From positions 1 to 12,451 of the forward strand of contig URAI01000074.1 in NCBI GenBank assembly GCA_900545725.1: DNA of 12,451 bases. The letters are read 5' to 3'. The notes beneath the pieces were generated by a model that was given only the letters and a program-made list of their open reading frames with translations, did no database searches and was not told the DNA's origin. The translations under genes were made by a program, and so were the position numbers. This stretch comes from an uncultured Eubacterium sp. (GTDB lineage: Bacteria; Bacillota; Clostridia; Lachnospirales; Lachnospiraceae). This document shows, in pieces, positions 7,069 through 12,451 of the stretch; the first letter of the stretch is position 1, and every line of letters begins with the position of its first letter.

Positions 7069-9132
7069 TTAACAGTTAAATGGTTTATTAAGTTCTTCGC
7101 AGCCCTCAAGCACGAATCTTCCATTTTCTATTATCTTAATCTCTTTCCCATCAGAATGTATGGCACTGATTGAGCCTATCTCGTCATATGGAATTGTTAT
7201 ATCTGTATGACAGTTAAAATATGCCTTCTCCGGCTGTGTCTTTCTAAGAAGCGATACTTCATTATCTCTTGAGATTATTTCTTTTCCATTTGGATTAAAG
7301 ACCACTATGTCCTCTGACCTTGAATAACATGTGTCACCTATAGCAAAATGAGGTCCCATCTTTTCCACAATAAGAATTGGAAGCTTGTATACAATATCAT
7401 ATTTATTAGCCATAACATAAGCTGTAGTATTAGTTCCTATTGCAAATTCACCAATTGGAAGAGTATCATGATTATATAATACATTTTCCTTAAAAAATGC
7501 TTTATTCTTATCTTCATCGGCAAAATTATCACAATTGTAACCAGTTACAAAACCGTCCCTAAATTCAACCGTGAGATTTTTAAATTTCAAATCATTAAGA
7601 TATACCTGGCTTACATTAAGCCGACCTGTTGTATTTTTTAATACCGGTGATGTAAATACTTCTCCAAGCGGAATATTGACATCTGCAAGACAATTTTCAA
7701 ATACCGTCTGTGAAGTCTTATCAGCTATCGGCATAATGCTTACCCTCATGTCTGTTGTATTGCCATTACAGCCCTTGACACTTACATAATCTGCTCCATC
7801 AAGTGCCTCTATTATATTCTGCTGTATCACCTTATATTTGTCATAATCAAGTGTATTAATCTTAACTGTTTCATTAAATATCTGCTCATAATTATCACCA
7901 ATCTCAGGAATTGGATATGCAATTATTGTAAAACTTCTCTCCTCGCCCTTTATATAGGTATTCACAATCGCAGATGCCTCATTATTATACTTAACAGAAA
8001 GTTTCTGCTGCTTCTCATCAAGGCGCAGACTTTCCGGCTTATCGACCGGTTCAAACGGCACTTCACCGAATATTTCCATAACGGCTGGTCCGCCAAATTC
8101 TGCCGCATATGTCTTATTCTTTTCATATGCAAGCTTTAAAGCGCCAAGTTTTCTTTCAACAAACTGTGAATCAAGATAAAGTGCATTGTCAAATCTATGG
8201 TCATAATCCATCTGCTTATTAGGGCTTGTTGAAACATAGCCAATCTTAATATGCATTTTCTTATTAATGCTGTCAGCTGCTGCTCTGTATATTGTAGATT
8301 TAAGTCCGATTTTTTCAAATTGTTTAATCTCTTCCCTTACAAGTCTTTCAAAACCTATACAATATCTTATATTCACTGTCTTCTTCTTAGATATGTCTTT
8401 ATTGCCAAGCTCAAAGCCTATTCTATAGCCCTCTGTAAATGTAGCTGCCATGCTCTCAATCTCTGACTGTGAAAGTGAATTAAGATACCGTGCCGTTTTA
8501 ATCTCATTATCTGTTATATATTCACCAAATCGGTAAAGATATCTTAAATCATTAAGATCACTGTTCATTATAATATCTGTTGCAAATGAATAATCAGGAT
8601 TTAACATTTCACTTATCCTGTATTCAATCATATCATCACTATAATCACTCACATACCAGTACACACAGTCAAGCACACTCTTATATTCCGGCAGTCTGTC
8701 AGCCTGTTCAAACATACAGTATATCTCAACAAAAAGCTCTGCCACAGCAGTCATCTGTGCTGTCCTTTTTTCGTATACATATACAATCATTCCTCTTATC
8801 TCTATATAAAGAAATGATAATAACCTGCCATAATCAAGACCTAGTCTTTCACATGCATATGATGGATTGGCAAAACTCTTATCGTAAGCATCTGTACTGT
8901 CAAGCACATCCTTGTATAAATCTGTATTAACCCTTTGTAATTCTTCTAAAGCAGCATTTTCATAACATTTAGTATCTATATTATGTTTTAACTTATCCAT
9001 CTCAATTATAAAACCAGACACCCTTTTAAAATACTCGCAAAAACCATCCTGTAATATATCACACTCACTATTAATCTGCTTAATCCTTTCAAAAGCAAGT
9101 CCATATCTTTCATCCAAATTATCTTCAAACAT
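7069..9132 (-). CDS. M29-family (aminopeptidase T-like) metallopeptidase with long N-terminal extension
   Basis: This 687-residue protein has an M29 catalytic region at about 380-687. The metal and catalytic residues known from thermophilic aminopeptidases T/S line up in order: Glu491 (NIPLGEVFTSP), Glu562 (PIGEFAIGTN), His595 (GPHFAIGD), a nearby Tyr603, then His642-x-Asp644 (CHTDITIP). Spacing is close to the family's, except that the stretch before H-x-D is about 15 residues longer. M29 enzymes are usually about 400 residues; the first 330 here are largely helical in look, acidic/aromatic, and match nothing I recognise. There is no signal peptide, so it should be a cytosolic aminopeptidase releasing N-terminal residues. 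GGAG precedes the ATG by 9-10 nt. It is a single gene between a terminator at 9161 and the purE promoter. Confidence 0.8.
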   Translation of the reverse strand: MFEDNLDERYGLAFERIKQINSECDILQDGFCEYFKRVSGFIIEMDKLKHNIDTKCYENAALEELQRVNTDLYKDVLDSTDAYDKSFANPSYACERLGLDYGRLLSFLYIEIRGMIVYVYEKRTAQMTAVAELFVEIYCMFEQADRLPEYKSVLDCVYWYVSDYSDDMIEYRISEMLNPDYSFATDIIMNSDLNDLRYLYRFGEYITDNEIKTARYLNSLSQSEIESMAATFTEGYRIGFELGNKDISKKKTVNIRYCIGFERLVREEIKQFEKIGLKSTIYRAAADSINKKMHIKIGYVSTSPNKQMDYDHRFDNALYLDSQFVERKLGALKLAYEKNKTYAAEFGGPAVMEIFGEVPFEPVDKPESLRLDEKQQKLSVKYNNEASAIVNTYIKGEERSFTIIAYPIPEIGDNYEQIFNETVKINTLDYDKYKVIQQNIIEALDGADYVSVKGCNGNTTDMRVSIMPIADKTSQTVFENCLADVNIPLGEVFTSPVLKNTTGRLNVSQVYLNDLKFKNLTVEFRDGFVTGYNCDNFADEDKNKAFFKENVLYNHDTLPIGEFAIGTNTTAYVMANKYDIVYKLPILIVEKMGPHFAIGDTCYSRSEDIVVFNPNGKEIISRDNEVSLLRKTQPEKAYFNCHTDITIPYDEIGSISAIHSDGKEIKIIENGRFVLEGCEELNKPFNC

Positions 9133-9160
9133 AATTTAATTCTCCATTCTTCCATATTAT

Positions 9161-9211
9161 AAAAATAGCAGGCTGCATTTATACCTGATGGTATCAAAAA
9201 CAAACCTGCCA
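9161..9211 (-). terminator. rho-independent terminator after the DUF6142-like gene
   Basis: In minus-strand RNA TGGCAGG (9211 to 9205) pairs with CCTGCTA (9172 to 9166), 7 bp with one G-U wobble, followed by TTTTT (9165 to 9161). Inside the loop ATACC-ATCA-GGTAT forms a second perfect stem. It starts 7 nt after the stop of the membrane protein gene. The TATAAT overlapping the tail could serve as a -10 for the aminopeptidase gene, though no good -35 accompanies it. Confidence 0.7.
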
Positions 9212-9218
9212 TGAACTT

Positions 9219-9533
9219 TTAAAATCCCAAAAAACATATTGATATCAAAAATACAGCAAGTATTCCACATAATAGCGAGCCTACTTTTGATAATGTATAA
9301 AATTTATCTCTTTCCTTAAAGCTGATAAGTCCTATAAATGTTCCCATAATGGCAAACATAAGACTTAACAGACCGATGCTTCCTACCTCAAGACCTGCAT
9401 TGCCATGTGCTTTAAACGAAATATATATACCGTATATAAATATACCGGCAGAAGACAGCCCCATCAGCAAAGATATAATACCACCCAGAGTCTGACTTTT
9501 ATCAGAAAACTTATATTTATTAAATAACTTCAT
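9219..9533 (-). CDS. small three-segment membrane protein, DUF6142-like
   Basis: This 104-residue protein starts with a short polar head (KYKFSDKSQT) and has three hydrophobic segments at about 16-40, 47-71 and 82-103, with positively charged loops (FKERDKFYTLSK). The pattern KF-DK near the start and ISFKE-D-FY after the second segment recalls the DUF6142 family of Lachnospiraceae, whose function is unknown. Its ATG overlaps the VanZ-family stop as TAATG, so the two are translationally coupled. AAGGAA about 10 nt upstream is a modest ribosome binding site. A terminator follows directly. Existence is well supported; the family name is from memory and function is unknown. Confidence 0.8.
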   Translation of the reverse strand: MKLFNKYKFSDKSQTLGGIISLLMGLSSAGIFIYGIYISFKAHGNAGLEVGSIGLLSLMFAIMGTFIGLISFKERDKFYTLSKVGSLLCGILAVFLISICFLGF

Positions 9534-10018
9534 TATTGATTATTCCTTTTTTTATTACGCCTATACATCCTGTATTTTCCAAAATATTTATCATATGCCA
9601 GAAATACAACATAGCCTAAGATTCCGCCTATCGTATTAAGGAGAAGATCATCAACATCAAAGCATCCAATCTTACATACAAGCTGGATTGTCTCAATTGT
9701 TAAACTTAATGCAAACGATCCAAGAAATATTGAAAAAAACTTTCTTCTATTGTGTGTCAGCAGCGAAATACAAAAACCAAATGGCATAAATGCTATAACA
9801 TTACCTGCAACATTAAGAAATACTGCCATTCTTCCGACATGCTGTGAATTATTAAGAAATCTTTTAATTTCCTTAAATAAAACAAGGTTATATCTATAAG
9901 TTCCCGAGCTCTCAGTTCTTCCCAACTCCTCTGCAAAGAACATGATATAAATAAGTACCGCTATGTATATAATAAACAATGCCCACTTGATAGCTTTGCG
10001 AACTTTTCTATTATTCAT
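9533..10018 (-). CDS. VanZ-family membrane protein
   Basis: This 161-residue integral membrane protein of the VanZ-like family has hydrophobic segments at about 10-28, 63-85, 90-108 and 128-145. The family blocks are FLNVAGNVIAFMPFGF and IETIQL followed by FDVDDLLLNTIGGILGY. VanZ gives low-level teicoplanin resistance in enterococci, but most family members are uncharacterised, and resistance should not be assumed here. I prefer the ATG at 10018, which has GGAG with 6-nt spacing. A longer reading from TTG at 10036 (167 residues) would overlap the stop of the upstream 50-residue gene but has no equally placed ribosome binding site. It overlaps the next gene by one base and lies in a pyrE-proximal set of small membrane genes. 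Confidence 0.87.
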   Translation of the reverse strand: MNNRKVRKAIKWALFIIYIAVLIYIMFFAEELGRTESSGTYRYNLVLFKEIKRFLNNSQHVGRMAVFLNVAGNVIAFMPFGFCISLLTHNRRKFFSIFLGSFALSLTIETIQLVCKIGCFDVDDLLLNTIGGILGYVVFLAYDKYFGKYRMYRRNKKRNNQ

Positions 10019-10032
10019 CAACTTCTCCAAAA

Positions 10033-10185
10033 TCAAAACAAAGTCTCTGATTTATGCGCAAGAAGCTTAGCACCACTTATTATAAGCATTACACCTGTAG
10101 TTATTCCTGTAACAAGCGAAATAATTCCAAAAACAATATTAGATGCACCTGCTGACTTAACTCTTTTATATAATTTCTCGTCCAT
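10033..10185 (-). CDS. 50-residue single-pass membrane protein, function unknown
   Basis: The short ORF reads MDEKLYKRVKSAGASN, then one hydrophobic segment (about 17-42, rich in Ile, Val, Gly and Thr), then a charged tail AHKSETLF. Support for it being real: AGAGG with normal spacing before the ATG, a compact coding reading that fills the gap between pyrE and the VanZ gene, and a basic head plus membrane segment typical of small membrane proteins. Its stop (10033-10035) lies about 15 nt before the VanZ ATG, whose ribosome binding site sits in between, so translation is likely coupled. I recognise no family. It is below common length cut-offs and easily missed. Confidence 0.7.
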   Translation of the reverse strand: MDEKLYKRVKSAGASNIVFGIISLVTGITTGVMLIISGAKLLAHKSETLF

Positions 10186-10216
10186 AACAATCCTCTTTCT
10201 ATATTTCTTAATTTCC

Positions 10217-10258
10217 TATCAAATATTTCTTATCAAATATTTCTTATCAAATATTTTT
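10217..10258. repeat. three 14-bp tandem copies between pyrE and the 50-residue gene
   Basis: TATCAAATATTTCT is repeated at 10217, 10231 and 10245, the last copy ending in TTT instead of TCT. On the minus strand each unit contains TTGATA, a -35-like hexamer. Close by, ATTATTTTACA occurs at 10264-10274 and again at 10288-10298 over the pyrE stop codon, a 24-bp-spaced duplication. Slippage is the likely origin; an effect on expression of the downstream genes is untested. Confidence 0.85.
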
Positions 10259-10288
10259 AGTCGATTATTTTACATTTTCAACAACTAA

Positions 10289-10969
10289 TTATTTTACACC
10301 ATATTCATCATAATATTGGTCTATTGCTGTCTTTAATTCATCATTAATAACAATCTTACCCTGACACTTTCTGTTATAGAGATGTTCAACAACATCTTCC
10401 ATTGATACGATTGCACTTGTAGGAAAACCATATCTTTCCTTAATCTCATCAAGGGCGCTTACCTTGCCGCCAAGGCCAACTTCCATACGGTTAAGTGATA
10501 CCATAAGGCCAACTATAGTAACATCTGCTGCCCCTCTTACCTTAGGTACTGTCTCTTCCATGGATTTACCTGAGGTTGTAACATCTTCTATCATAATAAC
10601 TCTGTCGCCATCCTTTAACTTGCTTCCAAGAAAGCTTCCCTTATCGGCACCGTGGTCTTTTTCTTCCTTACGGTCTGAACAGTAACGCACTTCCTTGCCA
10701 TAGAGCTTAGCATATGCAACCGCTGTTACAACACTTATTGGAATACCCTTATAAGCAGGTCCGAAAAGCACATCGAAATCATCGCCATATGTCTCATGTA
10801 TCGCCTTAGCATAGTATTCGCCAAGTCTCATAAGCTGTGTTCCTGTTACATAAGCACCTGCATTCATAAAAAATGGAGACTTTCTGCCACTCTTTAATGT
10901 AAAGTCACCAAACTTTAATACATCACTTTCTACCATAAATTCTATAAATTCTGATTTATATGCTTCCAT
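10289..10969 (-). CDS. pyrE: orotate phosphoribosyltransferase
   Basis: PyrE condenses orotate with PRPP to give OMP, the fifth step of de novo pyrimidine synthesis, as a cytosolic dimer. The 226-residue protein contains LKSGRKSPFFMNAG (about 25-38), the flexible catalytic loop RKEEKDHGADKGSFLG (about 99-114) that reaches across the dimer, and the PRPP-binding VIMIEDVTTSGKSMEE (about 124-139). A C-terminal extension of about 25 residues (KIVINDELKTAIDQYYDEYG) is somewhat longer than in compact OPRTases. AAGGAGG lies 9 nt before the ATG. No pyr genes are adjacent; upstream is only a decayed coding remnant 48 nt away, and downstream are small membrane genes probably on the same transcript. Confidence 0.97.
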   Translation of the reverse strand: MEAYKSEFIEFMVESDVLKFGDFTLKSGRKSPFFMNAGAYVTGTQLMRLGEYYAKAIHETYGDDFDVLFGPAYKGIPISVVTAVAYAKLYGKEVRYCSDRKEEKDHGADKGSFLGSKLKDGDRVIMIEDVTTSGKSMEETVPKVRGAADVTIVGLMVSLNRMEVGLGGKVSALDEIKERYGFPTSAIVSMEDVVEHLYNRKCQGKIVINDELKTAIDQYYDEYGVK

Positions 10970-11017
10970 CTTGTCATTTCCTCCTTATTTTAAGCCATTT
11001 CTAGGTATTTATTTGAT

Positions 11018-11152
11018 TTATTTTTGTGCTGCTGTCTTTATTGGCACATCTGTCTCAAGCCCTTCATAAAGTGTCATATTGTTACCGTCAATATTCATTG
11101 CTTTATCATCAGCAGCTATCGCTTCACACAATTTTTCTGTCCTGTCAGCAAA
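11018..11152 (-). pseudogene. unrecognised C-terminal coding remnant upstream of pyrE
   Basis: An open stretch of 44 codons ends in TAA 48 nt before pyrE and reads in part RTEKLCEAIAADDKAMNID and TLYEGLETDVPIKTAAQK. Its amino-acid mix is much more protein-like than the flanking DNA. It has no plausible start with a ribosome binding site: the frame is closed upstream by TGA at 11153-11155. An ATG (codon 19) would give 26 residues. I read it as the 3' end of a gene that once preceded pyrE; the family is not recognised. An alternative is a very short real gene, which I think less likely. Confidence 0.4.
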
Positions 11153-11160
11153 TCAAAAAG

Positions 11161-11289
11161 TCAAGCATAGATATACTTTTTAAGTATATCATCCTCTTGT
11201 TGCTTTTTCAACCGACAAATCCGTATAACCTCAATATTTTCTACCTTTGTGCTATTTAGGCTACATTGTTTCTTTATCAATTCATTCAT
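11161..11289 (-). CDS. doubtful 42-residue ORF
   Basis: This short ORF begins MNELIKKQCSLNSTKVENIE and ends in a basic, helical-looking KKQQEDDILKKYIYA. The composition is reasonable for a protein, but there is no clear ribosome binding site before the ATG and an in-frame TAA touches it. It could be a small gene or another piece of the decayed gene at 11018-11152, which lies 8 nt further on in a different frame. No family is recognised. Confidence 0.25.
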   Translation of the reverse strand: MNELIKKQCSLNSTKVENIEVIRICRLKKQQEDDILKKYIYA

Positions 11290-11351
11290 TTAATAAAATT
11301 CTACCATTCATCATTGCTACGCTTTCTATAAATAATCACATTCCTTAATAT

Positions 11352-11380
11352 AAAAGGCAGAAGTCATTACAACCTCTGCC
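11352..11380 (-). terminator. orphan rho-independent terminator
   Basis: In minus-strand RNA GGCAGAGG (11380 to 11373) pairs with CTTCTGCC (11363 to 11356), 8 bp with one G-U wobble, around a 9-nt loop, followed by TTTT (11355 to 11352). The wobble pairs only in this direction. No intact minus-strand gene ends just upstream of it, so its original gene has probably been lost or replaced by the transposase remnant. The surrounding 11290-11557 holds no gene I can support. Confidence 0.7.
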
Positions 11381-11410
11381 ATCAAATTTTACTCTTAATA
11401 AATTATTGTT

Positions 11411-11439
11411 TATCTGTATATTATCTGTTATCTATCTGT
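11411..11439. repeat. three TATCTGT heptamers at 11-bp spacing
   Basis: TATCTGT (ACAGATA on the other strand) occurs at 11411, 11422 and 11433, exactly 11 bp apart, so all copies lie on nearly the same helix face. It lies between the orphan terminator and the transposase remnant, possibly near the old end of the insertion sequence. Chance is possible in such AT-rich sequence. Confidence 0.5.
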
Positions 11440-11557
11440 ACTATCTCATCACACACGATAACGATTTTTCAAAAATTTTATTCACATAAAAGTACCCACT
11501 GCCCCCTATGGAAAGCATATAAAAAATAAGGATTTCTTTTTTTGAATTTTTCTGTTG

Positions 11558-12397
11558 AAGCAACATTTGAAAAGCCTGTATCTATGTGATATCGGACATT
11601 TCATCTGAAAAGTATAGAAAAAGCTCGCCCAGGAATCAATTGTCATTGGATTCCCTGCTTTCCAGTGACAACATCATGTATCGTGTAAAAACGACTGCAG
11701 TATGTGCAGTCATTGCATCATAGGAAAGGGAGTTACATTCTTTGCTCAGGTTAATGTAGCTTTTGCACACCTTGAAGAACACTTCTATGTCCAAACGCTT
11801 TCCATAGATCCGGATGATTTCATTCTCATCCAGATTTACATCAGTGGAAATAAGACAAAGATATTCCTTGCGTTTGTTGCGGTTGTGAACATAAACTAAT
11901 TTGGCAGGAATAATTTCACCATCTTTTACAACATCAACCATAACAGAGAGTAGATATCTTGATCTTCCGCGTCTTTTTTTGTTCTTGTTGTAAATGGAAG
12001 TTAGAGACATATCTTCACCGTTATAGCGAAAGAACATCTTTGGAGTTTTCTTGACTATACCGATTACATCGAAACCTATATTTTTTACTGCATGAAGAGT
12101 ACTCGGTTATGAAAACCAGCTGTCAAAAAGAACATATTTTGCAGGAATTACAGCTTTTCTGGCTGCATCTAAAAGCGTAAGCATGGCTTGAGTTCCTTTT
12201 TCCATGGAAAGCTTTCAGTGTCTGTAACCAACAGTTCTTTTATCAACTTTCGTAGCCTCGTTGATACGGTTTTGCCTGTTTTCTGTAGAAAGAAGAATAC
12301 TGTTTACCGGCAGAAATGTACTTCCATCTGACCATCCAAGAGTAAGCATTCGAAAACCAAAAAGATATGCATGCTTTGCGTGATCATAGACGCTTCT
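11558..12397 (-). pseudogene. IS4-family transposase, truncated and interrupted by stop codons
   Basis: One reading frame from 12397 to about 11558 gives a DDE transposase of the IS4 family. It starts abruptly at SVYDHAKHAYLFGFRMLT and runs through LGWSDGSTFLPVNS, YVLFDSWFS (second catalytic Asp at 12122-12124) and YGKRLDIEVFFKVCK. The last matches the IS4 Y-(2)-R-(3)-E-(6)-K signature, with the catalytic Glu at 11783-11785. In-frame stops lie at 12215-12217 (TGA), 12107-12109 (TAA), 11636-11638 (TGA) and 11582-11584 (TAG), while family-like residues continue across each. The N-terminal part with the first catalytic Asp is missing. The longest open piece (11636-12037) is only its C-terminal third. 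It cannot make a working enzyme. No terminal inverted repeats were identified. Confidence 0.85.
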
Positions 12398-12451
12398 AAT
12401 GACTACGGCTGGTGGTATATGACAAATGGAGTTATAGACTGGAATTATACC
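12392..12451 (+). CDS. fragment of a second aromatic cell-wall-repeat gene, cut by the window edge
   Basis: The plus strand encodes ASNDYGWWYMTNGVIDWNYT in one frame up to the last base. This matches a unit of the YTGMALNEYGWWYFNDGELD repeat seen in the CHAP protein, so a repeat-bearing surface protein continues to the right. The repeat pattern begins exactly where the transposase similarity on the other strand stops (about 12389-12400). The frame stays open leftwards to 12332 with an ATG at 12371, but that part is transposase DNA read backwards and has no ribosome binding site. The gene is probably 5'-truncated by rearrangement; its start or reading beyond the edge cannot be seen. Confidence 0.6.

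Noticed and set aside
8580..8930. Plus-strand 116-codon ORF opposite the aminopeptidase gene
   Set aside because: His/Ser/Gln-rich shadow frame inside a well-supported coding region, with no ribosome binding site.
9533..10018. VanZ-family gene as a glycopeptide resistance determinant
   Set aside because: No vanHAX or other van genes nearby; most VanZ-family proteins in Clostridia have no known link to resistance.
10034..10036. TTG start for the VanZ-family gene, giving 167 residues
   Set aside because: The ATG at 10018 has GGAG at ideal spacing, while the TTG overlaps the stop of the upstream small gene and lacks a well-placed ribosome binding site.
11636..12037. Reading 11636-12037 as an intact 133-residue gene
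   Set aside because: Transposase similarity continues in the same frame on both sides across stop codons, so the open piece is part of a pseudogene.
12107..12217. Stop codon readthrough or recoding in the transposase
   Set aside because: Stops include TGA, TAA and TAG at several places and the N-terminus is missing; decay explains all of this without recoding.

Overview
The window is AT-rich, uses ATG starts with GGAGG-type ribosome binding sites, and almost all of its genes lie on the minus strand. The gene content suggests a gut Clostridia, most likely Lachnospiraceae (for example a Lachnospira/Eubacterium eligens-, Roseburia- or Butyrivibrio-like organism). The main pointers are a CHAP protein with YTGMA..NEYGWWYF repeats, a DUF6142-like membrane protein, a PurN with the clostridial-type loop insertion, and an IS4-type transposase. 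The family assignment is inference from protein style, not from a marker gene.

Layout from left to right, with genes on the minus strand unless stated. A short AT-rich tandem repeat (2-55) is followed by a membrane-anchored calcineurin-like phosphoesterase (76-1344). Next is a secreted CHAP-domain cell-wall protein with about ten aromatic repeats (1590-2846). The core of the window is a purine operon transcribed purE-purM-purN-purD (6739 down to 3085). It has a good sigma-A-type promoter at 7012-7040, about 270 nt upstream of the purE start. Upstream of that is an M29-type aminopeptidase with a 330-residue extra N-terminus (7069-9132). Then comes pyrE (10289-10969), followed downstream by a set of three small membrane proteins: a 50-residue protein missed by simple ORF calling (10033-10185), a VanZ-family protein and a DUF6142-like protein. 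A terminator at 9161-9211 closes this set.

The right end (10970-12451) is decayed. It contains an unrecognised C-terminal coding remnant just upstream of pyrE, a doubtful 42-codon ORF, an orphan terminator, and an IS4-family transposase pseudogene with at least four in-frame stops and no N-terminus. The pseudogene ends abruptly in plus-strand sequence that encodes another aromatic cell-wall repeat, so a second repeat-bearing gene begins or is cut at the window edge.

Functionally, PurE, PurM, PurN and PurD cover steps 2, 3, 5 and 6 of de novo IMP synthesis, and PyrE makes OMP. The two nucleotide loci are separated by the aminopeptidase and the small membrane genes. The most interesting signals are non-coding. 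The purM Shine-Dalgarno is separated from its start codon by a nested hairpin that would bring the two together. Two 88/89-nt terminator-like hairpins share the same architecture. The purE operon has a long structured leader. I found no convincing new multi-gene defence, mobile or biosynthetic system.
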